Part shown: one piece after another, positions 1 to 9,500 of the stretch
Position numbering within the stretch: position 1 is the stretch's first letter
Layout of the letters: each line of letters opens with the position of its first letter
Origin: Nonlabens xiamenensis
GTDB lineage: Bacteria > Bacteroidota > Bacteroidia > Flavobacteriales > Flavobacteriaceae
Length of the DNA stretch: 64,000 bases
NCBI RefSeq assembly: GCF_003865345.1
Contig: NZ_RMVE01000001.1
Coordinates: 744,001 to 808,000 of the forward strand
Direction of reading: 5' to 3'
Notes under the pieces: generated by a model
Seen by the model: the letters and a program-made list of their open reading frames with translations, nothing else
Database searches by the model: none
Told to the model about the DNA's origin: nothing
Made by a program: the position numbers and the translations under genes

Positions 1-1424
1 ATTCGATCTTCCTGAATCACATAAATAGAGTTACCGCCATTTTGTGTAGAAAGTCTATTGGCTTCGTACAAGGATGCCCAATCCAACTGACCATCAGCCT
101 GAAATTCCTGTTGTGCTAAATAAGCATTCATAAAGTCAATAGGTTCCTGACCATTCCTCAAGAAATAGCTGGGTAAGTTTTGGTAATAGTCAGGATTCGG
201 ATTTCTCGCTCCACCTATATAAGCATTCTGTCCATCAGGAGTAGTGACCAATCGAGTTCCACCGTTATCAATACGGGTGTTCCCGATTTTTCCAAATTGG
301 TACCCGACGTTGGTGTTGACACGTAGCTTGTCATTTACTGTCCAGTAGTGGTTGAGCATAAAGATGGGCTCAACAATTTCCCTGATACGGCTATTTCTAA
401 CCGCACCGTCTTGGTTACCCCAGTATGGGTTGTAACGCAATCCCTTTAGGTCACGTATTTCCTGGGTCATCGGTGCACGACGACCCCTTCTGTTGGGAGT
501 ATACATTCCCGTAAAGTTAAGGGAGTGTGCATCGCTGAATTTTTTCTCTACCGAAAGCGCCAAGGAATTGGCATCATACAACGTACCTTCACTAAATCCT
601 TCATCACCTGCACGTCTAGAAGCAAGAATGGCATATGACCATCCGTTGTTCAACAGACCACTGCGATGCGATACCATAAATCTACCTTCATAGGAACGAT
701 CTGCAACAGCCACACTGATTTGGGTTCCTTCACGTTGCTGTGAAGCGCGCATATCTATACTCTGAACACCACCTAAACCACCGAAAGTATTTTCAGCTGG
801 AGAGAGCCCCATGGTAAAGGTCTGGTTGCGCTGTAAATCATTCACTCCACCCCAGTTGCTCCATTGTGGGCGACCAGAAAAAAGTTTATTCATACGCAGT
901 CCATTGATTAACACGTCACCATCTTCACTGTTCAAACCTCTGGGTCTAAAGAAAGTGGCCGAAAAATCAAAAGCAGCTGCCCTTAAGAATTGGTCTCTTG
1001 AGGCCTGTAGCAGTCCAGAAATATTATTGGCCGCATTCTCATCTTCAGCCAGGTCATTTTCTGTCAAAGAAATCACCCCCACGGATTGTTGCTCGTTGAT
1101 GTTGTCTGATTCCAAATATAGCGGATCAATATTGACAACATTAGTGGTGCTAATGACCACCGGAATTGTTTTGGTCAAATAATTGTTGAAAGAAACACGG
1201 ATTTTTTGATTGCCTTCAGTCAGGTCCTGATCAAAGGTAAAATATCCGTTGGCGTCAGTAGTAGCGGTGTATGGAGTGCCCACTAACTCAATGAGTACGC
1301 CTGGTATGGGTTCTTCACTGGTCTCGTCAATGACTCTTCCCTTTAGCAGCTCCTGTGCCATTCCCAAACTGGCAAATAGCATGAACATACCAAAGAAAAT
1401 CCTGTCCATTTTTTTAATCATCAT
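1..1424 (-). CDS. TonB-dependent receptor with carboxypeptidase-like N-domain (3' end missing)
   Basis: This is the N-terminal part (about 474 residues) of an outer-membrane TonB-dependent receptor; the C-terminal part of the barrel lies beyond the window. It begins MMIKKMDRIFF with a Sec signal peptide ending near GMAQ. A carboxypeptidase-like regulatory beta-sandwich follows (about residues 25-110, with GRVIDETSEEPIPGV and DANGYFTF). Next is a plug-like region containing FRPRGLNSEDGDVLINGLRMNKLF, then barrel strands. ATG at 1424 is chosen because it follows a good -7 box (1466-1459); an in-frame ATG at 1409 is an alternative. It is divergent from the secreted nuclease at 1550, so the pair may act together on extracellular nucleic acid or phosphate, which is inference only. 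The substrate cannot be read from the sequence. Confidence 0.85.
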   Translation of the reverse strand, partial: MMIKKMDRIFFGMFMLFASLGMAQELLKGRVIDETSEEPIPGVLIELVGTPYTATTDANGYFTFDQDLTEGNQKIRVSFNNYLTKTIPVVISTTNVVNIDPLYLESDNINEQQSVGVISLTENDLAEDENAANNISGLLQASRDQFLRAAAFDFSATFFRPRGLNSEDGDVLINGLRMNKLFSGRPQWSNWGGVNDLQRNQTFTMGLSPAENTFGGLGGVQSIDMRASQQREGTQISVAVADRSYEGRFMVSHRSGLLNNGWSYAILASRRAGDEGFSEGTLYDANSLALSVEKKFSDAHSLNFTGMYTPNRRGRRAPMTQEIRDLKGLRYNPYWGNQDGAVRNSRIREIVEPIFMLNHYWTVNDKLRVNTNVGYQFGKIGNTRIDNGGTRLVTTPDGQNAYIGGARNPNPDYYQNLPSYFLRNGQEPIDFMNAYLAQQEFQADGQLDWASLYEANRLSTQNGGNSIYVIQEDR

Positions 1425-1453
1425 TTGTTAATATTAAGATTTCGTTATGAAAA

Positions 1454-1503
1454 GCGCGCAAAACTACGATATTCTTATCAGTTGATTACCTTTGGCGCGC
1501 AAA
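1454..1503. promoter_or_regulatory. Divergent promoter region of TonB receptor and nuclease
   Basis: Two Bacteroidota-type -7 boxes face away from each other: TAGTTTTG on the minus strand (1466-1459) for the receptor and TACCTTTG on the plus strand (1487-1494) for the nuclease. Each box runs straight into GCGCGC, and GCGCGCAAA occurs as a direct repeat at 1454-1462 and 1495-1503. No clear TTG -33 element is seen. The boxes are seen directly; their promoter role is inferred from the consensus. Confidence 0.55.
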
Positions 1504-1549
1504 TTGTAACAGAGTTTACAAAAACATAACTTAAGAGAGTTAAAACAAC

Positions 1550-2614
1550 ATGTATAAAAACCTATTATTCAGTGTGTTGGCGGTTATCGCTTTCGCGAAA
1601 GCGGCACATGCACAGTCATCGGGACAAGCCAAACAATACAAAGTCAAGACAGTAGCTTTCTACAATCTTGAGAATCTTTTTGACATAGAGGATGATACAT
1701 CGATTAACGACGAAGCCAGTCCGATCATGGAAATGGCCGAAGGTGTCAGAGCCTCTGTATATGAGAAAAAGCTCACCAATATGGCCCGAGTAATCAGAAA
1801 GATCGGTGCTGCCAAAGCGCAAACTGCTCCTGCTTTGGTCGGAGTCTGTGAGATTGAAAACAGAAAAGTGCTGGAGGACCTTATTAATCATCCACTGCTG
1901 AGAGAGTTTGACTACGGTATTGTACATTACGATTCTCCTGACCGCAGGGGTATTGACACTGGCCTGCTTTATAAAAAGGCAGATTTCAAAGTGTTAAACA
2001 GCGTTTCCAAGGAGCTCCTTATTTATGATAAAAGTGATGGCGATCGTATCTATACCAGGGACCAATTGGTGGTCACCGGTGAGTTGGATGGAGACAAAAT
2101 CAGTCTGATTGTAAATCACTGGCCATCGCGTCGTGGAGGTGAACAAAAAAGTAGACCGAACCGTGTGGCTGCTGCTGCTTTAAACAAACAGGTCATCGAT
2201 TCGTTGCATAGTGTGGACGCAATGTCTAAAGTTATGATCATGGGTGATCTCAATGACGACCCGATTAATGAAAGCGTGTTGGTAACACTAAATGCCCAGC
2301 AGGAACGAGAAAATGTAAAGCCGCAGGCCATTTATAATCCATACATCCAGATGCTAAAGGATGGTTATAATACACTGGCATATAGGGATGCCGGAAATAT
2401 ATTTGACCAAATCATGCTTACTTACCCACTGCTGGTCGAAGCCAAGCAACCTGGTTATAAATATTATATGGCAGGTATCTATAATCCTAGTTTTATGACC
2501 AATAAAGAAGGAAGGTACAAAGGTTATCCTTTCCGAAGTTTTGCCGATGGAACTTTTACGGGTGGTTTTAGTGACCATTTCCCCGTTTACGTTTATCTGG
2601 TCAAGGAAATTTAA
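1550..2614 (+). CDS. Secreted endonuclease/exonuclease/phosphatase (EEP) family protein
   Basis: A 354-residue protein of the EEP (DNase I-like) fold with a Sec signal peptide (cleavage near AHAQ, residue 22). Metal- and substrate-binding motifs of the family are visible: YNLENLFD (about 38-45), GVCEIEN (98-104, with the catalytic Glu), NHWPSRRGG (near 190), MGDLNDDP (near 232) and a terminal SDHFPV (near 344). These fit a metal-dependent phosphodiesterase or nuclease acting in the periplasm or outside the cell. The exact substrate (DNA, RNA, lipid or sugar phosphate) is not determined. The iterated palindrome CGCTTTCGCGAAAGCG lies inside the signal peptide and encodes AFAKA (residues 14-18). 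A terminator follows at 2642. Confidence 0.85.
   Translation: MYKNLLFSVLAVIAFAKAAHAQSSGQAKQYKVKTVAFYNLENLFDIEDDTSINDEASPIMEMAEGVRASVYEKKLTNMARVIRKIGAAKAQTAPALVGVCEIENRKVLEDLINHPLLREFDYGIVHYDSPDRRGIDTGLLYKKADFKVLNSVSKELLIYDKSDGDRIYTRDQLVVTGELDGDKISLIVNHWPSRRGGEQKSRPNRVAAAALNKQVIDSLHSVDAMSKVMIMGDLNDDPINESVLVTLNAQQERENVKPQAIYNPYIQMLKDGYNTLAYRDAGNIFDQIMLTYPLLVEAKQPGYKYYMAGIYNPSFMTNKEGRYKGYPFRSFADGTFTGGFSDHFPVYVYLVKEI
1588..1603. repeat. Iterated palindrome, perfect 16-mer copy
   Basis: CGCTTTCGCGAAAGCG, a perfect palindrome, inside the signal-peptide codons of the EEP nuclease gene, read as AFAKA. One of ten exact GCTTTCGCGAAAGC copies in the window. Confidence 0.95.
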
Positions 2615-2641
2615 CCAGATAAAAATCCTAAAATAAACAAG

Positions 2642-2681
2642 TCCTTTGAGCAGATTTTCCATCTGAACAAAGGATTTTTTT
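2642..2681 (+). terminator. Rho-independent terminator after the nuclease gene
   Basis: The outer stem TCCTTTG/CAAAGGA and the inner stem CAGAT/ATCTG form a hairpin followed by a run of seven T, 27 bases after the nuclease stop codon. Confidence 0.8.
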
Positions 2682-2759
2682 GTGGTCTGAAAGTTGAAAT
2701 ATGAAGTTTATTGAAACGCCAATATTCATGGATTCAAGACGTTAAGCGTGTTCCAGAGT

Positions 2760-3122
2760 TTAAAAATGGTAAAATGCATCCTTGATATGCTCCAGTTTGG
2801 TACCCTGCTTATTCCTGATGATCGCCACAATATCAAAACGGACTTCTACATTATCTGTAATATATTCTTGTACGTAATGATCTGCGGTAGCTATGAGTTT
2901 TTTAATTTGTTTTGGTTTTAAAAAGGTCTGGGGATCGCCAAAATCTGGAGTAGATCTTGTTTTTACCTCAATAATGGCGATAATATCATTCTTTCTAGCA
3001 ATGATGTCTATTTCTCCTTTATTATAGGTATAGTTTCTTTTCAAGATGTCATAACCTTCTTTTTGAACAAAGCTCGCTGCCATGTCCTCACCTTCTGTTC
3101 CTAATATATTGTGATCTGCCAT
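2760..3122 (-). CDS. YraN family (UPF0102) protein, predicted nuclease fold
   Basis: A 120-residue protein matching the YraN/UPF0102 family in length and motifs. An N-terminal GEDMAASFVQKEGY helix is followed by the restriction-endonuclease-like core GEIDIIARKNDIIAIIEVKTR (about residues 37-57), where E, D and EVK form the likely metal site. The family is widespread; a Holliday-junction-resolvase-like role has been suggested but is not established. Its ATG directly follows the stop codon of the LD-carboxypeptidase gene (stop 3123-3125, start 3122), so the two are cotranscribed. Confidence 0.85.
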   Translation of the reverse strand: MADHNILGTEGEDMAASFVQKEGYDILKRNYTYNKGEIDIIARKNDIIAIIEVKTRSTPDFGDPQTFLKPKQIKKLIATADHYVQEYITDNVEVRFDIVAIIRNKQGTKLEHIKDAFYHF

Positions 3123-4064
3123 CTACTGTGAAAAAATGATCTGTTGATTCTGGATGTTTATATGCATAGTTTGTCCTAGAAATATAGGGCGATGATCTGC
3201 TATGTGACCGGCTGGAAAGTTGAATACAACTGGAAATTGATATTCATTAGTTACATCCTTTATAATAGAAATCACATCCTTACCAAAAGGAATCTCATGA
3301 TCTCGCAGGTCGGTCATCCCGCCTACCAATAACGCTCGTAGCCCAGTCAGATGACCGGCACGCTTCAAAGAGTACAACATACGCTCTATATGATAAAGGT
3401 ACTCGTCAATCTCCTCAATAAATAATATTCGACCTTCTGTTTTAGGAAAATCTGTACTTCCCAACAAACTGTAAAGAATAGAAAGGTTTCCTCCTACTAC
3501 AGAAGCACTAATTTGTTGAGGTGAAAGCTGTTGATCATTTTCAATATTGATCCGTACCCGTTCTGAGCTCGCATCACCCAAAAGTGCCTGTTTCATAGCT
3601 TGAACACATGCCTTGGGTTTTTGGGAGAGTTCCAGCGGCATAAAGCAATGTATGCTTGTCCATCCATGACGTTGCCATAACGCATGTAATAATGTCACAT
3701 CCGAATACCCTAAAATTAATTTAGGCTGTCCGGAAAGATCGAGCCCATCCATGAGTTGAATGGTGCCATAACCACCCCTGGCAATCCAGATAGCGTCAAC
3801 CTCCGGATCATCCATGGCATCTTGAAAATCCTTTAACCGTTGTATTTTATCTCCACCAAACTGGTGGTGCACCTGATCCACCGTACCTCCATAACTGGTA
3901 CTCAAGCCCCATGATTCCAGCAGTTGTACAGCTGGTGAAAGTGCAGTAGATGCAGCGCTTCTTGCCGTACAGAGGATCCTAATATGTGCACCTGCGCTCA
4001 GGTAATGATTTGGTTTATAATGCATTAAAAAAAAAGAATTATCTTCATTTAAACCATTGGACAT
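3123..4064 (-). CDS. LD-carboxypeptidase (peptidase family S66, MccF/LdcA-like)
   Basis: A 313-residue S66 peptidase that would remove the terminal D-Ala from muropeptide tetrapeptides during cell-wall recycling, or act on related amide bonds. Visible are the GGYGT loop (IARGGYGTIQLMDGLD), the serine nucleophile in LGYSDVT, the catalytic Glu in FIEEIDEYLYHIERML and the catalytic His in PAGHIADHRPIFLG, so the Ser-Glu-His triad looks intact. It has no signal peptide and is therefore probably cytoplasmic. ATG 4064 is used; ATG 4025 (MHYKPNHYLSAG) is also plausible because the first 13 residues are not conserved in type. It is the first gene of the pair with yraN. Confidence 0.85.
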   Translation of the reverse strand: MSNGLNEDNSFFLMHYKPNHYLSAGAHIRILCTARSAASTALSPAVQLLESWGLSTSYGGTVDQVHHQFGGDKIQRLKDFQDAMDDPEVDAIWIARGGYGTIQLMDGLDLSGQPKLILGYSDVTLLHALWQRHGWTSIHCFMPLELSQKPKACVQAMKQALLGDASSERVRINIENDQQLSPQQISASVVGGNLSILYSLLGSTDFPKTEGRILFIEEIDEYLYHIERMLYSLKRAGHLTGLRALLVGGMTDLRDHEIPFGKDVISIIKDVTNEYQFPVVFNFPAGHIADHRPIFLGQTMHINIQNQQIIFSQ

Positions 4065-4124
4065 ACTAATAGTTCAAATACCAAGTTAATCATTTAAACC
4101 AATCTTACTTAAAATTTGTAGCTC

Positions 4125-5576
4125 ATGCAAACCCTAACCTCCTGCAACACGGCTCCGCTGACCACCTTCGTGCCTGATACCACTACTCCATGGGATACAA
4201 AGAGAGTTCGTCACGCCTTACGACGACTGGGATACGGACGCACCCAAGGTCTAGAAGCCGCTGCTCTTGCCCAGATGCCCGATGTTTTTATAGATCAACT
4301 AATTACCACAGCAGCTGGATATACAGTTACACCTGCTCCAAGTTGGAGCAACTGGTCTAGAAGTGATTATACGGACTACAACCAAGAACGTATTCTGCAA
4401 ATCAGGGAGTGGATCAGACAGGTGTATAATGACACCTTGAACATGAACCTTAGAGCAAGGATGACCTTGTTCTGGCACAATCATTTTGTGACAAGAGTGG
4501 AGGATTATTCGGCACCCAGTTGGATGTATCAGTACTACAATCTATTGCAAACCCACGCTTTAGGTAATTTCAAAACCTTGGTCAAGGAGATGGGAAAGAA
4601 TGAATCCATGCTGGTATACCTCAACGGCGTGCTCAATAATAAATTCAGTCCCAATGAGAATTATGCGCGCGAACTATTTGAGTTGTTCACCCTGGGTGAG
4701 AATAATAATTACACCCAAAATGATATCGTTGAGGCATCAAGAGCCTTGACTGGTTATAACCAGTGGACCGAACTGGGCGCACCGATCAATTTTCAGACGT
4801 CAACTTGGGACAATAACCCAAAAACCATTTTTGGTATTACGGCAAATTATGACCATGACACCTTGATCGATCACTTGTTTGCCGTCAGACCGATGGAAAT
4901 TTCAACCCATATTGTAAAAAAGATCTATAGGGCATTTGTAAGTCCAGAACTCCCTTCTTCCGTTATCATTGATCAGCTGGCTGCAACTTTCCGAAATGCA
5001 AATTGGGAGATCGCTCCCGTATTGAGACAGTTATTTAAAAGCCAACACTTTTTTGATGAGGCCGCGCTTTCTACGATCATCAAAGACCCAATCGATTGCT
5101 TTGCGATTTTTATCAAAGAGGCTAACTTTTCGCTTACGGATGATGAACTTCAGACACTGGCCTATATTGCTGGTATTTTGGGACAAGATTACTTTAATCC
5201 CATTGATGTCGCTGGATGGCAGGGTGATCGAGATTGGATCAATAGCAACACCATAACCGGAAGATGGCAGGGGTTGGAATATATCATGTGGGTGAGTTGG
5301 AACCAGGATCAGGAGTTATTTAGAAATATCGCCTTGGACAGCTCCTCTTCCACTAATGATCCTGCTGTTATTGCCAAAGATATTGTGGATAGGTTCGCCC
5401 CCCAGGAACTTTTTACAGCTGCAGATTATAACCTGGCAACCACCGTATTTAAAGGTGACGTACCACAGAACTATTACGATAATAATCTATGGGATCTTTA
5501 CTGGCAGTCCGTGCCTTACCAAGTCGTATTGTTATTGCAACATATTTTTAGAATGCCAGAATTCCAACTCAAATAA
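4125..5576 (+). CDS. DUF1800 family protein
   Basis: A 483-residue protein of the DUF1800 family. Features are an N-terminal RVRHALRRLGYG stretch, TLFWHNHFVTR, the YARELFELFTLGENN block, EASRALTGY and a C-terminal DVAGWQGDRDWINS. DUF1800 genes are regularly followed by a DUF1501 gene, as here (7 bases apart). Their biochemical role is unknown; the partner is secreted. No clear signal peptide is seen at this start (MQTLTSCNTAPL), so either export is unusual or the true start differs. The gene runs directly into the DUF1501 gene, indicating an operon. Confidence 0.85.
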   Translation: MQTLTSCNTAPLTTFVPDTTTPWDTKRVRHALRRLGYGRTQGLEAAALAQMPDVFIDQLITTAAGYTVTPAPSWSNWSRSDYTDYNQERILQIREWIRQVYNDTLNMNLRARMTLFWHNHFVTRVEDYSAPSWMYQYYNLLQTHALGNFKTLVKEMGKNESMLVYLNGVLNNKFSPNENYARELFELFTLGENNNYTQNDIVEASRALTGYNQWTELGAPINFQTSTWDNNPKTIFGITANYDHDTLIDHLFAVRPMEISTHIVKKIYRAFVSPELPSSVIIDQLAATFRNANWEIAPVLRQLFKSQHFFDEAALSTIIKDPIDCFAIFIKEANFSLTDDELQTLAYIAGILGQDYFNPIDVAGWQGDRDWINSNTITGRWQGLEYIMWVSWNQDQELFRNIALDSSSSTNDPAVIAKDIVDRFAPQELFTAADYNLATTVFKGDVPQNYYDNNLWDLYWQSVPYQVVLLLQHIFRMPEFQLK

Positions 5577-5583
5577 TATTCCC

Positions 5584-7188
5584 ATGTGTCAAAAACATCA
5601 CCCCTATCAAGATCCTAACTCCAAAGCCCATCACGACGAACACGAGGCATGGAGCCGACGCACTTTTCTCCAGGCTTTGGGAATTGCCGGAGCAGGTGCA
5701 TTTACCATGGGAGGCACCCAGATTTCCAGTGCAATGCCATCACCGCTCACAGCAGCCATTAATAGCTCTTCTAATGACCGCATTTTGGTTTTGGTGAGAC
5801 TTAAAGGTGGAAACGATGGGTTGAATACAATAGTACCCGTCTATGATTACGCTACCTATGCTTCCAGACGTAGCAGTATCGCTTTACCTCAAAATTCGCT
5901 ATATGCGTTAAATGCAGATTTTGGTCTACCTTCTTTTATGAGTTCGCTACAATCCAGATGGGGTAACGGTCAGATGAAAGTCGTAAATGGTGTGGGCTAT
6001 GCAGTACAGGACTTGTCACATTTTAGGTCCAGTGATATTTGGGCCTCAATTGACGCCGTTAATCAAGAAGAAACTGGATGGATGGGCAGGCTGTTTGAAA
6101 GTGAGTTCCCCAATTTTATATTGAATCCGCCGGCCGTTCCGCCAGCTATTCAGATCGGTAGTTTGGGTAATCTGGCCTTTGAAGGACTGCAGACCAATTA
6201 TTCTTTTTCCGTGGCTGATCCTCAACAATTATATAACCTGGCCCAAAATGGTTGGCAGCATGATCCTGTGAATGTTCCTGCCTGTACCTATGGTGACCAG
6301 CTCAGCTTCCTGCGTTCAACCACCAATAACACATTCAGGTATGCAGGGGTAATCAATACGGCTTACCAAGCGAGTAGCACTCAGGCTACTTATAATAATA
6401 ACAATATTGCTGAGCAGTTTTCGATTGTGGCCAGGTTGATCAAGGGACAATTGGGAACCAAAGTTTATATGGTGACCTTGGACGGATTTGATACACATGC
6501 CTCCCAAGCCGGAACCCATGCAGATCGTCTCCAAAAACTGTCAGATGCTATCGACGCCTTTTATACCGATCTTACTGCCTATGGGAACCAAGATGAGGTA
6601 TTGTGTATGACGATTTCAGAATTCGGCAGGCGGGTAGAAGAGAATGGATCTAATGGGACAGACCATGGAGCTGCTGCCCCAATGATGTTGTTTGGAGGTG
6701 GTCTGAACGGAAACGGTTTTATCGGTGCTCATCCCAGCCTTACGCAATTGGACAACAATGGAAATATGATCCACAATATTGATTTTAGGGATGTGTATAC
6801 CACTGTATTAAAGGATTGGCTATGTATTCCACCAGGGATGGTAGATCAAGCCATGCTCAATGGAAATTACAACACGTTGAATCTAGGCTTTAATTGTACC
6901 ACCGCCGGAATTGATAATGTCGTCCAACAAGATTTTCATCATCTGGTTATCAATGCGCCAGATGGAGAGCGTTTGCGTGTACAATTGGAATCTGGTAGAA
7001 AACTGGATATTCGTATTTATAATATGTTGGGTCAAGAAATCGGTCAGCTGGCCAATTCCTATTACGCTCCGGGAATGCACGAATTTGATATCAAAGCAGG
7101 TCTGAATACGCGTATGGATGCAGGTCCCTATATCTACAGGATTTCCACCAACGGCCAGGAATACTCTAAACAGTTTTTGTTGAGATAA
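5584..7188 (+). CDS. DUF1501 protein with Tat signal and T9SS C-terminal sorting domain
   Basis: A 534-residue protein. The start is ATG 5584: upstream in-frame codons run back into the DUF1800 gene in another frame, whereas MCQKHHPYQD leads into a textbook twin-arginine signal (SRRTFLQALGIAGAGAF, about residues 24-40). The DUF1501 body (sulfatase-like fold) includes RLKGGNDGLNTIVP, HFRSSDIWAS, DGFDTHASQAGTHA and SEFGRRVEENGSNGTDHGAAAPMM. The last 75 residues are a type A T9SS sorting domain (RIYNMLGQEIG, GPYIYRISTNGQEYSKQFLLR). The protein should cross the inner membrane folded via Tat and then leave through T9SS. It is probably translated with the DUF1800 gene. The function is unknown. Confidence 0.88.
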   Translation: MCQKHHPYQDPNSKAHHDEHEAWSRRTFLQALGIAGAGAFTMGGTQISSAMPSPLTAAINSSSNDRILVLVRLKGGNDGLNTIVPVYDYATYASRRSSIALPQNSLYALNADFGLPSFMSSLQSRWGNGQMKVVNGVGYAVQDLSHFRSSDIWASIDAVNQEETGWMGRLFESEFPNFILNPPAVPPAIQIGSLGNLAFEGLQTNYSFSVADPQQLYNLAQNGWQHDPVNVPACTYGDQLSFLRSTTNNTFRYAGVINTAYQASSTQATYNNNNIAEQFSIVARLIKGQLGTKVYMVTLDGFDTHASQAGTHADRLQKLSDAIDAFYTDLTAYGNQDEVLCMTISEFGRRVEENGSNGTDHGAAAPMMLFGGGLNGNGFIGAHPSLTQLDNNGNMIHNIDFRDVYTTVLKDWLCIPPGMVDQAMLNGNYNTLNLGFNCTTAGIDNVVQQDFHHLVINAPDGERLRVQLESGRKLDIRIYNMLGQEIGQLANSYYAPGMHEFDIKAGLNTRMDAGPYIYRISTNGQEYSKQFLLR

Positions 7189-7353
7189 TGACTTAGAATG
7201 AGATGCATAGTCAGCTCACTGTTATTATCACTGTGGACATTCCAGTTTTAGCCTGGACTCTCAACACTAGAAGACTTGTTTTATGCAAAGTAATAAAGGG
7301 TAGATTACTCCCGCAGCAGATGTAAAAATCTGTGGGTTCAAGCTTATTAATTG

Positions 7354-7361
7354 TAAATTTG
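7354..7361 (+). promoter_or_regulatory. -7 box of metG
   Basis: TAAATTTG fits the Bacteroidota -7 consensus TAnnTTTG and lies 19 bases before the metG ATG. No TTG -33 element is evident. The rest of the 192-base gap before metG shows no gene and no obvious terminator for the DUF1501 gene. Confidence 0.55.
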
Positions 7362-7380
7362 CGACTCTCAAAATTCATTC

Positions 7381-9441
7381 ATGAGTAAGCAACAAAGATT
7401 TACGATCACCGCTGCACTTCCTTACACCAACGGGCCTGTCCATATTGGGCATCTTGCAGGTGTGTACGTGCCAGCCGATATCTATGCCAGATACCTGCGA
7501 CTTAAAGGAAAAGATGTAGCTTTTATTTGTGGAAGTGATGAGCACGGTGTGCCTATCACCATCAAGGCAAAAAAGGAAGGCATCTCTCCACAGGAATTGG
7601 TCGATCGCTACCATACCATGATTGGAGATTCTTTTGAGGAGTTTGGGATCTCTTTTGATAATTACAGCCGTACCAGTGCGCCTATACACCATGAGACCGC
7701 CAGTGCCTTTTTCACCCAACTTTATCATGATGGGAAATTTGTGGAAAAGGTGACAGAACAACTCTATGACGCACAGGCAGACCAGTTTCTGGCCGATCGT
7801 TTTGTAGTGGGTACCTGTCCCAAGTGCGGCAATCCAGAATCCTATGGGGATCAATGTGAAAAATGTGGTACCAGCCATAATGCCACGGATCTGATCAATC
7901 CTAAAAGTGCCATCACAGGCAACCAACCACAACTGAAGGAAACTAAACATTGGTTCCTTCCGCTGGATGAGTATAGTGAATGGTTGAACCAATGGATTGT
8001 TGAGGACCATGCTACCGACTGGAAGAGCAACGTGGTAGGTCAAGTTAAAAGTTGGATTACTGACGGCTTGCATCCCAGAGCTGTTACTCGAGATCTGGAC
8101 TGGGGAATTCCAGTGCCAGTTAAAGGTGCTGAGGGTAAAGTGCTGTACGTTTGGTTTGATGCTCCTATCGGATACATTTCAGCTACCAAAGAATGGGCGG
8201 CTCGAGAAAACAAAAACTGGGAAGACTATTGGAAAGATGAGGATACCAGCCTGGTTCATTTCATAGGTAAGGACAACATAGTTTTCCATTGTATAATTTT
8301 TCCAGCCATGCTTAAGGCACACGGAGATTTTATATTGCCAGAAAACGTTCCCGCTAATGAATTTCTCAACCTGGAGGATGATAAAATTTCTACGTCCAGA
8401 AATTGGGCCGTATGGCTTCACGAATATTTACAGGATTTTCCAGGTCAACAGGACGTGCTGAGATATGTGTTAACGGCCAATGCTCCAGAAACAAAGGACA
8501 ACAATTTTACCTGGAAAGACTTTCAAGCCCGTAATAACAACGAACTTGTAGCCAATTTGGGGAATTTTGTCAACCGTGTGGTGGTACTGACTAACAAATA
8601 TTACGGCGGCGTGGTGCCTCAACCTACCGGCCTGGAACCACGGGACAAGGAACTCCTGGAAAAAATCAAGACTTATCCTGGCAACATAGGTGGTAGTCTG
8701 GAACGTTACCGCTTTCGCGAAAGCCTCGCCGAACTCATGCATCTATCCAGTTTGGGTAACCGTTATATCGCTGAAGAAGGCCTCGAGCCCTGGAAACTGG
8801 TCAAAACCGATCCGGAAAAAGTTCAAAACATCATGTACGTGTGCTTGCAACTCACAGCTGCGCTCGCAGTCCTCAGCGAACCTTTTCTTCCACATACGTC
8901 TAAAAAACTTAGGCACATCTTAGGTTTATCAGATTCAGTAAGCTGGGAGACTGTTGAAAGTGAAAAAGCCTTGCTAGCCGCAGGACATCAGGTCCAAAAG
9001 TCACAATTGCTCTTTTCAAAAATTGAGGATGAACAAATTCAGGCGCAGTTGGATAAGCTCGCTACCACAAAAGCCAATAATACCACGCAAAACCCAAAAC
9101 TCATGCCGCAAAAAGATGAAACCCAGTACGATGATTTTATGAAGATGGATCTGCGGGTAGGAGAAATTCTTACTGCAGAAAAAATGCCGAAGACCGATAA
9201 ATTGATGGTGATGACCGTAGATACTGGTATTGACAAACGTACCATTGTGTCCGGAATTGCTCAGCATTATAAAGCTGAGGACCTGGTCGGTCGAAAGGTA
9301 ACCGTTTTGGTCAACCTGGCACCAAGAAAATTAAGAGGTGTTGAATCACAAGGAATGATTCTACTGGCCGAAGATCCAGAGGGTAAATTGGTCTTTGTTA
9401 ATCCAGATGATGAGATTCTGAACGGAGCCACCATCGCCTAA
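7381..9441 (+). CDS. metG: Methionyl-tRNA synthetase
   Basis: A 686-residue class I aminoacyl-tRNA synthetase charging tRNA-Met. The HIGH motif is in [10 protein letters not shown] (about residues 16-25). The zinc knuckle is [18 protein letters not shown] (about 146-163). The KMSKS loop reads KISTSR (about 335). The anticodon-binding helical domain follows. The C-terminal 110 residues form an EMAP/tRNA-binding OB fold ([23 protein letters not shown], near 585 on) that also dimerises the enzyme. Length and domain order are normal for the long bacterial form. The iterated palindrome at 8711 encodes RFRES in the anticodon-binding domain without an insertion. Confidence 0.97.
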   Translation: MSKQQRFTITAALPYTNGPVHIGHLAGVYVPADIYARYLRLKGKDVAFICGSDEHGVPITIKAKKEGISPQELVDRYHTMIGDSFEEFGISFDNYSRTSAPIHHETASAFFTQLYHDGKFVEKVTEQLYDAQADQFLADRFVVGTCPKCGNPESYGDQCEKCGTSHNATDLINPKSAITGNQPQLKETKHWFLPLDEYSEWLNQWIVEDHATDWKSNVVGQVKSWITDGLHPRAVTRDLDWGIPVPVKGAEGKVLYVWFDAPIGYISATKEWAARENKNWEDYWKDEDTSLVHFIGKDNIVFHCIIFPAMLKAHGDFILPENVPANEFLNLEDDKISTSRNWAVWLHEYLQDFPGQQDVLRYVLTANAPETKDNNFTWKDFQARNNNELVANLGNFVNRVVVLTNKYYGGVVPQPTGLEPRDKELLEKIKTYPGNIGGSLERYRFRESLAELMHLSSLGNRYIAEEGLEPWKLVKTDPEKVQNIMYVCLQLTAALAVLSEPFLPHTSKKLRHILGLSDSVSWETVESEKALLAAGHQVQKSQLLFSKIEDEQIQAQLDKLATTKANNTTQNPKLMPQKDETQYDDFMKMDLRVGEILTAEKMPKTDKLMVMTVDTGIDKRTIVSGIAQHYKAEDLVGRKVTVLVNLAPRKLRGVESQGMILLAEDPEGKLVFVNPDDEILNGATIA
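8711..8724. repeat. Iterated palindrome, 14-mer core copy
   Basis: GCTTTCGCGAAAGC inside metG, read in the frame that gives RFRES. The flanks are C on the left and C on the right, so the 16-mer has one end mismatch. Confidence 0.95.
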
Positions 9442-9447
9442 TAAAAA

Positions 9448-9478
9448 AGCCTCGTTGCCGCAGTGGGTCAACGAGGCT
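9448..9478. terminator. Terminator between metG and the 41-residue gene
   Basis: A perfect 10-bp stem AGCCTCGTTG/CAACGAGGCT with an 11-base loop sits between two converging genes. On the minus strand the hairpin is followed by TTTTTT, so it best terminates the small gene at 9501-9626. On the plus strand, six bases after the metG stop, there is no T-run. Confidence 0.75.
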
Positions 9479-9500
9479 ATTAGTAGTCTAATCGAGTAGG

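Noticed and set aside
7375-8073. A 232-codon minus-strand frame opposite metG
   Set aside because: It lies wholly over the catalytic part of metG, which is unmistakable, and its product looks like no known family.
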